DNA from: Anagrus nilaparvatae
Lineage: Eukaryota; Arthropoda; Insecta; Hymenoptera; Mymaridae
Assembly: GCA_022575985.1 (NCBI GenBank)
Contig: JAKSXM010000007.1
Location: 5,086,501 to 5,150,500 of the forward strand
Reading direction: 5' to 3'
Length of the DNA: 64,000 bases
Made by a program: the position numbers and the translations under genes. Below are positions 35,521-50,400 of the stretch, one piece after another. The first letter of the stretch is position 1. Every line of letters begins with the position of its first letter. A model generated the notes under the pieces. The model saw only the letters and a list, made by a program, of their open reading frames with translations. It searched no databases and was not told the origin of the DNA.

Positions 35521-35524
35521 TCCT
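35521..35524 (-). promoter_or_regulatory. Shine-Dalgarno-like site of gene B
   Basis: AGGA, 4 bases before the ATG at 35516. It supports this start over the internal ATG at 35393. Confidence 0.4.
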
Positions 35525-35583
35525 ACTTTTTTAACGGTTCTTTTTAATATTCTTGGTTCTTTGTGCTCCAACAAAGATTAAAT

Positions 35584-36396
35584 TTATGAAATATTCCCAG
35601 TATCATCAATATGCTCCACAGGGGGATAATGTTCTTCTAAAGCTTGTAATAGATTTTTGTTATCTTCACGTTCTGCCATCTCGTACATGTTATAAAAAGC
35701 TTCGGAAAATAAAGCATCTATGCTTAATTTATCATCCATATCTAAAGATTTATTTTTTTCTTTTGAATTTAGCTGGTTTTGTTCAATAAAATCTTTTTCC
35801 GTATATAAAGCTTCATATATGGCTTCTAAAATACTAACTGCCTTCTCAGGAACACTATGAGCAAAACTTTTGCCAAGCTCTGTCATCAGTCCTTTTAATG
35901 AATAATGATTAGGGGCTTTATGGATTTTATCAACTACCATAAACCAATATTCTTTATTTGGATCTGTTTGATCAAATAATTCTTTAGCTATGTCATGATT
36001 TGTTATATGTTCTTTATAAGTGTTTAGGTGCGTTAGTAAGTTTTTGTTATCTTTTTGTGTTGCTGTTCTATACATACTATTGAAGGCTTCATCAAATAAA
36101 TTCTGCCTATTAGTGCCTTTCCATTCAAAACCAAGGTTTTTTGAATTATTAATATATTTCTGGATACTCCTTGTTCCTAAGGATTCATATATAGTTTCTA
36201 AAATACCGATTGCTTCTTTTGGTTCTTCGCCCCCGTAATCTTCACCAAATTTTTCCATTAACCTTTTTAATGAACTATTTGATTCATTAGCATTTTCAAT
36301 TTCTTCCTTTACTATATCCTGTAACCTTTTTTTAGTTCCTGCTTCTCTGTAAATTATTGTTTCGCAGAGTTTTTTAGCCTTCTTGTGATTTTTCAT
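35584..36396 (-). CDS. Bacterial-type gene A of a two-gene cassette (270 residues)
   Basis: An unrecognised intronless gene. The protein is hydrophilic and mostly helical, with no signal peptide or membrane segment. It contains two copies of a ~110-residue unit (about residues 30-125 and 150-260). Shared features are SLK.LM...G..., EAI/KAV.ILE.IYE.L, LF.EAF..MY..A and DNKNLL..L. Gene B carries a third, more distant copy. A strong Shine-Dalgarno site (AAAGAGGA, 6 bases before the ATG) and the 67-bp spacing to gene B are bacterial features. A small palindrome lies at 36419-36438. Nearby IS21-like remnants and the host-sequence duplications on both sides suggest lateral transfer from an endosymbiont. 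Function unknown; an exported effector is one possibility, but nothing in the sequence proves it. Confidence 0.7.
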   Translation of the reverse strand: MKNHKKAKKLCETIIYREAGTKKRLQDIVKEEIENANESNSSLKRLMEKFGEDYGGEEPKEAIGILETIYESLGTRSIQKYINNSKNLGFEWKGTNRQNLFDEAFNSMYRTATQKDNKNLLTHLNTYKEHITNHDIAKELFDQTDPNKEYWFMVVDKIHKAPNHYSLKGLMTELGKSFAHSVPEKAVSILEAIYEALYTEKDFIEQNQLNSKEKNKSLDMDDKLSIDALFSEAFYNMYEMAEREDNKNLLQALEEHYPPVEHIDDTGNIS

Positions 36397-36402
36397 TATT
36401 TT

Positions 36403-36410
36403 TCCTCTTT
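36403..36410 (-). promoter_or_regulatory. Shine-Dalgarno site of gene A
   Basis: AAAGAGGA on the coding strand, 6 bases before the ATG at 36396. A near-ideal bacterial ribosome-binding site in an otherwise insect context. Confidence 0.55.
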
Positions 36411-36418
36411 AGCTAGAA

Positions 36419-36438
36419 ACTAGATTATTGAATCTAGT
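36419..36438. promoter_or_regulatory. Small palindrome in the leader of gene A
   Basis: ACTAGATT, 4-base loop, AATCTAGT. It lies about 25 bases before the start codon and could be an operator or leader hairpin. The role is unproven. Confidence 0.3.
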
Positions 36439-36627
36439 ATGCCTTTTGGTTGATTTAATATTATGTATTATGTTAGCAACGGAAATTGATGTAGCATTAT
36501 TGTATTCAAAACTTATACTAAGTTACTTCAAGATAAGTTTAATTATCTTTTAATTTGTAAATGGCCTGCGTTTGTAAATACCCACATTAAAAACGATATC
36601 AACTTGTAAATAATTATTTTTACTTAT

Positions 36628-36852
36628 TTACTGAAAGTAAACCATATAATGTTCCTTGTTACAAATGTTATTAATTAAATTAACGCGAGTTTCGTATTCA
36701 CAAAGGCTCTGAATAGCTGATAAATATTTGGTTATATGGATATTGATAACACGATTTTTGTTATAAAATTTGCTAAAAATGCGTAAATTTTCAACAAATT
36801 GTCGTTTTTTACTCCAACTATTCTTATGAAATTGATCAAAAGCATTAAAGAA
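36628..36852 (-). pseudogene. Open C-terminal fragment upstream of gene A, unknown
   Basis: A 74-codon frame with no usable ATG before its last codons ends in TAA at 36628. It contains HKNSWSKKRQFVENLR and LSAIQSLCEYETRVNL. The composition is basic and hydrophilic. It lies on the same strand as genes A and B, between gene A and the IstB-like remnant. It may be the tail of another transferred bacterial gene; I found no family match. Confidence 0.3.
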
Positions 36853-36890
36853 TCAGGATTTTGACAAATTTATTAGCTATAATCTAGGCA

Positions 36891-37047
36891 TCTCGTAAAA
36901 GTGCCGCTAAATTACCGGTCACTAAAAATTTAGAAGACTTTGATTTTCAGATAAAGTAATACTACCTAAGTAATAGGTACTACTAAGGGCAATGTTATAT
37001 TCATATAGGTAATTCTGGTACTGGCAAAACTCATCTTGTATTTACAT
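36891..37047 (+). pseudogene. IstB-like ATPase remnant (IS21-family helper)
   Basis: IstB is the AAA+ helper ATPase of IS21 insertion sequences. The plus strand reads SRKSAAKLPVTKNLEDFDFQ, which matches the family's pre-Walker segment (LEDFDF). After two stops and a 2-base frame slip it reads GNSGTGKTHL, a Walker A motif in the exact IstB form (G..GTGKTHL). The rest of the protein is missing. The fragment runs directly into block L' (from 37039), so the join may sit on microhomology. It is bacterial by family and clearly dead. Confidence 0.7.
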
Positions 37048-37217
37048 TAACCGGTGGTGCCTCATTTTTTTATTTTATTTTACACGCATTCCAGCAGACT
37101 AAAAAATAATACATTCGCATAATTTGTACAGGGTGTTTAAAAAACAAAGTGTAATATTTTTTCCCATTTTTTTTCTGTTTATGCGAATAGTCTTGATTTT
37201 GAGACACCATGTATTAG
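37039..37217. repeat. Block L': copy of 33346-33540
   Basis: A diverged copy (small indels) of the sequence between FAM210 and mRpL51. Here it is fused almost directly to block R', without the mRpL51 gene that separates L from R. Confidence 0.85.
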
Positions 37218-37222
37218 TAACT

Positions 37223-37509
37223 TATTAATAATTTTGTAAATAAAATATCAAAATAAAAGTTATATTGTAAGAAAAAAATTTTTTTTTTAGATCTTTTATT
37301 TTAGAAAATTTTTAATATAAAGTACATAATAATAATGACTATTTTAGAATCATAAATTAACATTGCAAAAAAAAAACATTTATTCGCAGCAATACTTATT
37401 TTTATTCTTATTTTCACATAAAAATACTTTCCATCTTATGTATGTATTCACAATTTTTAGTCAATGTATAATAAGAATGTTTACGCGCAGCAAAAAATTT
37501 ACAATAATT
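37223..37509. repeat. Block R': copy of the mRpL51 3' flank
   Basis: Direct repeat of 34460-34750. The L'-R' join falls at TGTATTA-type microhomology present at the edges of both parents. Confidence 0.9.
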
Positions 37510-37983
37510 ATATAAGTAAGTACAATATAAACTGGGATTTTTTATATTTTAAAATTAAAATGTCAAAGTTTATTTATTTATAAGTTAACTGTACAATCAA
37601 GTCAGAGTATTGTCGATATATCTCAATAAATTTAAATTAGCTTTGAAAAAATTAAAATAAGAATCGCATTATTTATTTAGAATATATTATATATCGTTTG
37701 ACTTGATAAAACAAAATACAAATCAAAAATTTCGTAAAAATTTAATACTGTCATTTTATTTTTTAAAATCTCATTTTTAAAAAAATTTTTAAATCATCAT
37801 TCAAATTTTTAATTAGCATGATGGTTAAAAAAACATGCAGTAAAAAAATTAATTATAGAGTAATATTTAAATTCTATTTACAAATATAATAGGCAGTCGT
37901 GTTAAATTATTTTTTAATTTTATACAAATTTGTTGTATATATCTTATTAAATAATTAATTATCTTACAAAATAAAATATAAAT

Positions 37984-41063
<3,080 letters not shown>

Positions 41064-41119
41064 AGTTATTTTAATTTAAAAAATATTTATTTGATTTTTT
41101 TTTTAAATACAAAATTTTG

Positions 41120-41188
41120 TTAACCCGTTATGTCATTGGTGACCGTCTGTTTTATAAACTCCCTGTAGTAATCAGCTGTAAGTTCCAT
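41120..41188 (-). promoter_or_regulatory. Upstream ORF in the DPP8/9 leader (22 codons)
   Basis: An ATG at 41188, just after an acceptor-like TTTTCAG, opens a frame beginning MELTADYYREF that stops at 41120, before the main ATG at 41063. No splice acceptor lies between, so both would be on one mRNA. The frame is preserved, with the same length, in the copy at 24225-24293. It could dampen DPP8/9 translation; its coding status is unproven. Confidence 0.45.
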
Positions 41189-43299
41189 TTTTCTGAAAAT
41201 AAATATCAATTAAAGCACAATAAAAAAAAATCAACAAAAAAAAAATTTTTTTTTTAAACCTTTATTTTTAAAAAATATATATTTTTTTTATAAATTAAAA
41301 ATTTAAATATCTTAACACAGGTTAGGTCAAATTATTTTAATATACACTTCGTGGCACTTACGTTAACTTTCTCCATGGGCATTCTTTTAATTTCTTTTTT
41401 TTTTACTTTTGCGATATTAAAAATTAACTTTTTTTCGCCTACACATTATTTTTAATTTATTTTATTTTATTTTTTGTTATCTCTATTAATAGCTTATCAA
41501 AAATTCGGATTATAATAATGCATGATATATCTCTTTTTATGTACTTTTTTAAAATTATATTTTACCTATACGCGGAATTCTTATCTAACGTATATGTTAA
41601 CTCCGAAATTTAGAGAACGAGTAAGATAATAATTATTCAATGATGTATTCGATACAGAATCTTATAATAAAAATAATATATATGGTACTTTTTATTCAAG
41701 AAATACCGCATCAATACTTTTTAATGTTCCAAATTCCTATAGCTATATATGTACATGTTTGTATACATACATCATACTAACTTGCGAAATTACATTAATG
41801 TAATATGTATCTATGTATAGATATAGTATATGGGGTGTTTCATGTCAGCAGCCACTTTAGCAATTGCTAATTTTGTAATGGAAATTTTATGGAAATTGAA
41901 ATATTAAAATTTTAGGTTTTTAAAAAATTATTAATGTTTTTAAGAAATGCGAGTTGAATTTTCATATTATTAAAATTTAAAAAATTTTTTGAATGAATTT
42001 TTTGTGAACTGCGTAATATATTATGTGATAATTGAAAATCATATCATTTTTCATTTTACCTGCACCTTTTTTATAGATTTGTTTATTCAATATTTTTTCA
42101 TCGAGAGCATTTCCTTAACATTTTCTAAACTGCATTGACATGAAATGCTTATCATGAGCGTGTGTAATTATAGTTTCATTAAAAAATTTTTAATTATTAA
42201 ACAAATGTAATTCTCATCTATTTTTAATTCTCTTATCAAAAAGTGTTTGCAAAATGATAACTTAAAAAAAAAATCTTTAGATATAGAATGATAGCTGATA
42301 ATTATGTTTAAAAATATTTTCAAAATTCAAAATAGACATGCAAAACAAAACGTGAACATAAAAATTTTTCACATTCTAACAAAAGCTTTGCGCATATTTT
42401 AATGTGAATTATTTCCAAAGCTTTCATAATAACTTAGGGAAAATGTGCATAACTCGAGAACAAGTTTTAATAATCCGAGTTTTAATACCATAAAAGTGCT
42501 AACAAAAGCAGCTCTCGGCGACAAATTTAAATAATAAAAAGCTTCAAATCAATATATCAAATTTTTCTATGAAGCGATAATATTGAAGTAATGATAAAAA
42601 GAAAATTTGTTCTGATGCATAAAAATTTTCTAAATTACATTTACATATTTAAAAATTGATGATGCTGAATATATTATATTTTTTATAGTTCCTTGAGGCT
42701 ATCTATTATCTATTAACCGATGTAAAAATTTAGATTTTAATAAAATTTGGGTAAAATGTCTGAGTCAAGCAAGTATTTGAGTGATTTTTCACTCGAGGAA
42801 TTGAAAAATCAGCACTTAAAAAAAAGGATTAAATGTGCTAAGCTAAATATTATTATTGGATTTCATTACATTCGTGATGTTTGCTCTATTTATAGACATA
42901 AATTTTTAATTAATTATATGAATAATTAAACCCATTTGTTGAGTTGAATCGATAAGAGAAAATAATTGAGTAAATTTTTTGAAGGATTTTCAACAGGACT
43001 CTTGCTTTGTTGGGGTTCTCTGTACTCTTGCAGATTCTTATAAAGTAGATAAAACTGCAATTGACTTGCTGTCTGCGCACATTTATTTGCAAATAAAATT
43101 ATATATAAATTATTAAAATTTATTGCTTTTTATGTAAATAAAAATATCAAATATTTATTTTGAGTGTTAACCTTTATTTTGTATATGTAGACACATTTAT
43201 ATAAAAAATTTTCATTGTTTTTTATTTAATTGTACTACAAAAAAATTAATAGTAAAATTTATAAGTTCTTTATCGTAATTTGTAACAATAATTTGCATC

Positions 43300-43480
43300 T
43301 ACATACGGCTACGGCCAGAAAAATAAAAAGTAGCTCAAATCCCTCATAACATTACAAAAGATGCGGTAATCTGCGATTAGGGGCATTTTGTAAAGACCAA
43401 GGGCTGTATATACACAACTTTTCTTTGTCAGCGACGAGACGTGGGAAATACGTGCTTTCTGGCCACTAAAAGGAAAATTT
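43300..43480. repeat. Diverged copy of the dispersed fold-back family
   Basis: Shares GGCCAGAAAAATAAA, CTGCGATT-type words and GGGAAATACGTGCTTTCTGG with 3540-4107. Strongly decayed. Confidence 0.55.
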
Positions 43481-46400
43481 ACCAAGAATTTACTTTTGTA
43501 ATTAGAAAAATTTATTTCTCTACATTGCCATGAGTTTTTTCATGCGAGGAAAATTTTTAATTGTTTTAATGGGTGCTATTTTTGTCAAGCAATTATTAAA
43601 TAAAATGAGTTATTGAAATAAGATCCAAACCTGCATGTATAGAGTATACACCTACATAATTTACTCTAAATATAAAAGAAATTAATTTTAGTTAAAATTG
43701 GTAAGAAAATTTAAATCAACATAAAATTTGCTACTCAAGTTAATTTCAAGATTTTTTTAAAAAATACTCTAATTTTAGAAATATTTTTTAGCATGCGAAA
43801 AATTTTGGGCATATCAAATCACTGCTATGTTTTAACTAAATGTTTGTTCTATAAACCGTATTAGCTAATTTGCAGAAAATATTGAATTGAATTTTTTTTT
43901 TAAACGCATGTTTTATATCTTTTACAGAAAGTTAAACTTAGCATATCTAGGGTAAAAACCGTCTATTTTCTACCCTAGCGAGACGGGTTATTTCTCGTTT
44001 TCGTCATATTTTTTGAACAGGAAATACTTACCTCTTATGTTATTAGTTGATTCTCAGGAATTATTTAATTATCTATTTCAGGTACTGATGCATCTAAGAA
44101 ATCAAAGGATATTGGTTTTATTTTAAAAATGAAAGAAAAAACATGAATTTTTTAAATAGCACTTTATTTTTTATAAAAAATTTTAATGAAATTTACCAGA
44201 ATAGGAGAAAATATTTCATATTTATTGATTCGGCAGCATTTCAATAAATAATGTACTTCACAAAATTTTATAACTTTTTGTTAATTGATAATTATCTAAG
44301 GGGTATTTTTAATGATTATTAAAAAATAAAGTAAATATCTTAATAACTCTTCAAGTTAATTATAAGCTTGCAATTTTTAAAATACTGTTTTTACTTATTT
44401 AATGTTATAAATTTGTAATTTTAATAAAGTTAAGTTAAATTTGTATAACTATGTAAATAAAGGACTCAATTAGTATACTCTTCCGACTTTTATAGGAATA
44501 AAGAAATGAAGAAATTATTTTTCTGAACTTTTATACACCAAAAAATATTCATTGTAAATATTTAAAATTCTCGTTATTTTAATCAAAAAATTGAAAATTA
44601 AATAAGAAAAATAAAAATCAATAATTTACAGTAACAATTTTTCTCAGTGTATATTAATCATCAAAATGAATTTAGCTATTAATACTCCTTGATATACTCT
44701 TGACATATAAACAAACAAATAAATAACCAACAAAAAAATTCAGATACATTCAAAGTATTAATTTAAATGAAAAAAAAAAACTAAAAAATTCAAAAAGTAA
44801 AAGTTTTTTTTATCGTGAACTAAATAAAAATAAAAAAATATATTTAAAATGAAAGAGACATTTTTAAAATTTTTTAAATGGGGTCTACTTAAAAAAGAAG
44901 TCTTAAAAAAACATCCTGAGGTAATTTTAATTTTTATTAGTTTAATATTTTTTTTAATTATTTACTTACCTTGAATTACGAAAATCAGCCTGCATTTTTG
45001 ATATTTGATTGAATTAAAATTGGATTTAATAGAGGATATTGGATTTTTTTATCATATTTATTTAAAAAATTATAAAGGATTTTGATGAATTTGGAATTTA
45101 AAAAAATGAAAAAGTTAAGAATCTTATATTTATGGTCAAAATAGGTTAATTATTAATTTGCGAAGCGAAAAATCGCGTGAGGCTCTGTATTCAAACAAAA
45201 TTTTTTTAATAATAAAACTCAACTAATTTTCACAGACTCAAAATGGGCCCATGAAAATGCCTTGAGCCAATTTGAACCCTTAATTACCATTTTTGCAAAA
45301 AATTGACCATAAATACATTAACTCTGCATGAAAAAAATAAATAGGTATTTTAGTATGAATTTTTGGGTTTTAAAAAAAAGATTATTTATGACATAATAAC
45401 ATGTGTTGGTCAAAACTGTATTGATCACAATTTTTTTTTCTTCAAATACAAGATAATTTACTTTCACAATAAATGATAATTAAAATGTTTGTATAAATTT
45501 GAATAAAAGACCTGTGCTTATTTTATATTTTTTATTTAATTAAAATTAATTATAATTATTTATTATATAATAAAGAGGAAAATTATTTAATATTATTATT
45601 GATTTTTTTTTTTAATTACGCACAGCCTTAAATATTAAAAAAAGAAAAAAAAATTAAATTTTTTAATTATTTTCCCTGGTTTTTATTGATTTTTTTTTGT
45701 TTAAAATACAACACGAATACGATCAACGTTTAAATTATTGACAGTATTACACTTTTTTATTTTATAAAATTGATTCAAAATTTGTAGTTTTTGTTGTCTC
45801 ATTTTATTAATCTTCACTTATATATTAAGGCATTATACATTACTTAATTTTATTGCAAAAAAAATTGATTTTAATTGATATGTATATGTAAAATATATAA
45901 ATTAAATTCGCGTTCGTTTAATAAATAAATAAATAAATAATTTAAATTAATGGAATGAAAATTAATTATTTTTTTTATATATATAAATATTTTATAATTA
46001 TTGCTTATTTTTTATACAATTATATATTTTTTTTTCTTCATATTTTTATTTACAAGGGATTAAAAATATATTGTGTACTGTTAGTGATAAAGATAGTGAT
46101 AATCTTGAGGAAAATTTTGTATTTTTATTGCATGAGAAGTTACGTTCGGAGGCTGGAAATTATGTTGCACTCGAATTTTCCCGAATTTTTTTCGCGAGTT
46201 TGTCTCTAAATATCTGAATGAATGTGTACGCAATTTTTCAAATAAATCGTTTGAGTAGTTTCGAAGATACTCAGTTTTTTAATGTTATTTTTAACGGTTA
46301 TTTTTTGGTTAAAAACTTTGTTTTATCATAAACCTTTAAGAGAATTGTCTCAAAAATTGGTACGCGTATTTTTTACAATATTTTGAGAAAATCCGGTGAA

Positions 46401-47322
46401 AAAAATTTGGCAAAAATGACCAAATTTTATCAAATTACCTCAAAAACCATTTTCCACAAGATTAAAACTTTCTTTACGCAATTGAGTTTTTTTTCTTTTT
46501 TTTTTTCACTTTATTTTTTTATAAGTAAAAAATATAAAAAACTCAACTAAATAAAAAACACGAGAAGACTAGATTTTTTTTTACTAAATATTAAAATTTC
46601 GAGATCTTTCGGTACTTTGTAAAAATATTTACATGACCGATTTAAATATATTAAATTTAACGCGTTTACTTTTCTTAAATACTTAATTTAATTAATTTTC
46701 TTAATAAGAAAAAAGCGGTAGACTAGACTCGTTCTAATGCATTTTTTTTTGTTTTTTTGTTTTAACTATTCAATAACACTATTCTAACCTATAAATACTA
46801 ACGTTTTTTAATACTACAGGAGCCGAGAAAGGAATGAATCGTTTACTAATAATAACGTTCTTAAAAAAAATGTTTTTTCGCCTTCAAAAACGTTTATATT
46901 TAAAAAAAATGTATTTTTTTTATTGTCATTATTAATCGAAGGCATTACTTCTTATAGTTATCGTGTTTTTTCAATTAAAAAATCGCATTATTATTATAAT
47001 AATTGATCCGAAAAATAATCACAGATTTAACAGGAATCAAAAAAATGCTTCCTTTCTTTATCTTTCTCTCTTACACTAAGCACAAAATATTTAATCTCTC
47101 ATTTATTACAATAACAATTTTAGTTTTTTTTCCTTTCTCGCTCGAACAAATTTCTACAAAAAAATTTCTAAAATTTTATTTTTTCTCGACAATAAACTAA
47201 CCTATAAATATCTGTCTTTTTTTTCACTAATTTTCTTATTATTTATATAAACGTTATTTGTTTTTTAATGATATAAGATAATGATTGATTAAGAATTATC
47301 TTTTGTTTGTTTGTAAACAGTA

Positions 47323-47410
47323 ATATACATGTATATTAGGCTGGCAGTTATTTTAAAAAATTTTCTAAAGTTAATTTTTTTAAAATAACTACCGGCCTAA
47401 TGTATATTTA
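47323..47410. ncRNA. pre-miRNA-like hairpin, unassigned
   Basis: TATTAGGCTGGCAGTTATTT near 47334 pairs with AAATAACTACCGGCCTAA near 47383 over about 29 bp, with two non-Watson-Crick positions and a small bulge. The loop is ~14-20 bases. Size and shape suit a pre-miRNA on either strand; the minus strand would lie in the supposed Rbp6 3' UTR. No seed is recognised. A short MITE hairpin is an equally good explanation. Confidence 0.3.
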
Positions 47411-50400
47411 TATGAATTATTATTATTATTATTTTCTTTATATATTTGGAAGAACGTGATGCCGTGCAAATATGATTTAACGGTACGCGTAATATATATT
47501 TTATTAATTTTAGGGTCCCTTATATTTTTTAAGAACAATTTTTTTTACAATCGTACTGATCATATTTAACTGTTTTAAATTTACAAAAAATCATCTAAGA
47601 TTTTTTTCATTTTTTGTGTTTTTTAAAAAACAAGTGAAATAAGAAACTATTTAGTCAGACAAGTAGTACAATATTTCTAGAAGGCATTTTCTTTATCGAC
47701 AAAATTTTTTTTTTAAATCCTTCTACTTTTTATTTATATTTTTTTAAGGCGACCTCTTTTTATCAAATAATAATAATAATAAAAAATAAATAATAATAAT
47801 CTCCCTTTTATTGAATTTTAAATTCTCTAAAAATAAAAATGCAATATTTTTTTTGTATTTTTTACTTAAATCCATTAGCTTTTTTCTCTCTTTGTTAATT
47901 CTGACTTGTAAATAAAAAACCAAAAAATTGAAAATATTTTTTTTTTTTTCTTTTTTCTAATTATTTAAAAAAACAAAAAAGTCTAAAAAAAAAGCTTTTA
48001 TTTTAATTAATCAAAAATATTGAAATTTATACTGTTCTAAAGAAATAATACAAATATTAGTAAAACAATTAATTAATTAACAAACTTATGTGATTTTTTA
48101 AAATATTAAAATAAAAGGTCCAATATAAAAAAAAACGAGTATACAAGCAAGCAAACAAGCAAGTACACAAGCAATATGATTATATTCTATTATATTATTA
48201 TTTATATATTACAAAATAAGTATCAATATGTAAAGCTAAATATTACACACTCTAAATTCTAAGAATTTCAGGTTTTTTTTTACTCTGTTTAAGGAAAATT
48301 AGTGCATGATACTTGATTATAGGGCGAGTTTTTACTCAAAAAAATATTTGTTGGAAAAAAAACAGAAGCAAGTCAATTGGTATTATTCAGCCAGATGTTT
48401 GAAGAGAATTTTCTTCAAGACAGATAAAAAGTTCAAAAATTCTGTTGATTTCAGTGAAAGCTTACACTCGAAGAAAATTTCTATCTAAAAATTGAACTTC
48501 AAGCTGAAAAAGTGTAATTTTTACTAAAATAGTAAAAGTTTACTGTATTGAAGTTAATTTTGAAAGAACAGAAGCTAATTTTATGAGTGAAAGATGAAGT
48601 AAAATGCACTAAAATCCTTATCTGTAGAATAAAAAAACAGATAATTAAAAATTTCAGAGTGTTAGTTTCGTGTTTTCTAATAAATTTAATTTTTGAAGAA
48701 AAACTTGCATACTCGAATAGAAATAAATAATTACTTTCTATACGTATAAATAAAAATCCCAATACACCACATGAAAAATTATTATTTCAGTCTCCCAAAT
48801 TATATTTCAATTTTTATTTTAAATATTATATACAAACAAACAAATAAAAGAATAATTTAATATTAATTTACAAACATTTTTTTAGTCAATACCAAATATT
48901 TACAGTAAAAGATAATTCCACCAAAAAAAAAAGTAAAGAAAAAATTCCCTATTGTTTTTGAAAAAAATAAAATACGCTGATAATATGCAATACATTAACG
49001 GTTTTTTTCAATTAAATCTATTTACACAGGTTAAGAAAAATTAAAATTTTTTATAAATAAAAGTGTGATTATTACTAATTAGATATTTTCTCTATGTAGA
49101 AAATTTTTTTAGATATGTTTTCTAGCCAAATATATATAATTACTACTTTGTTTAAATTACTTGTTGAAAATAAATATTTTTTTTATATACCTTTTCTTAC
49201 CTTTAAAAATCTAAAAAATTATAAAAAAATAGTAAAAACTAAAAAAAAAAAATTCAGCAGTCTATATTTTTGAATCAAAAAAATACAGACTTATTTAACA
49301 ATTAAAAAAGGAATATAAAAAAAATGAAAAAATTTTTCTTATTTCTGGGTGTATTAGAAAATTAATAAAAAAAATAAAAAGTATTAAAAAAAAAAATTGC
49401 AAGAACACACAGACCAACACAGTATTTACTAAAAAAATAAAATAGGATAAAAAAGGAAAAAAAAAGTATTTACTTCTAGGATTAAAAATAGTTAAAAATG
49501 ATTGTTTTGATGTTTTAAAAATAAAAAAAAAAATGAATGAATGAATGAATGAAAAATAAAATAGGTGAAAATAATAAGATACTTTTTTTGGAAAAATACA
49601 CAAACAAATTGTTAGCTACAAAAAAGTTGTTGTAAACTACTTTTTATTGGCAAATTTATCTAGGCATAAAATTACTAATTTTTAAACTAAAATTACTTAT
49701 AATTATAATATTTTTTTTGTTTTTTTTTTGTTTTTTTTTTCTTATTACATACAAACAGGTGTTAGTGAGTGATATATTATTTACTTATAGTTTATCTTAT
49801 TTTTCTTGCATAATTTTCCTTTTTTTTTTTTTAATATTTGACATTTCGAGTGAAAAAATTTGTTGGAAAAAAAAAAGTAAAATTATTTTTTTAATATAAG
49901 TTAATTAATAATAATAAATAAGATAATTACAACAGAGGAGCTACATACATGCCTGCCAAAAAATTATTATTTTCATAAAATACATAAAAAGTTTTTTTTG
50001 TTATCACTTAAAATATACAAATTACAATTTACCTTAAAAACTGTCTTTTTTTTATTTTTATCTAAAAAAAAAAGAAAAAAAAATTTTTTTGTATCTACTT
50101 CTTTTATCAGTGTATATAGTTTTATTTATATATTTATATATATAATAATTACTACTAGTCTATTTAATTTATTGCTTTCTGGAAGCTAAGATATTAAACA
50201 CTGTAAAGTTTGTAAAAGTAAGTTTTTAAGCAAATTTTTTGGTTAATTGAGTATTTTAATGAAAATGGGTGAAAATTACTGCAATAGTTCTTTTTTTTAA
50301 GAGTAAAAATCACAACCAGAATTATTGGAGTGAAGGTAATTAAAAATATACACTTTTGGGTTGCTGTACTTGAATTTTTCTTGGTTCGCTTGAAATTTTA

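Noticed and set aside
24386..36396. Bacterial contamination of the assembly
   Set aside because: Both bacterial segments are joined to and interleaved with duplicated host sequences, which contamination would not produce.
42747..42929. 60-residue ORF with FSLEELKNQHLKKR
   Set aside because: Plausible helix but too short, isolated and without family similarity.
44848..44917. Small frame MKETFLKFFKWGLL..KKHPE followed by GTAATT
   Set aside because: It faintly recalls the start of an NDUFA4-type protein and ends at a donor-like site, but no second exon was found downstream.
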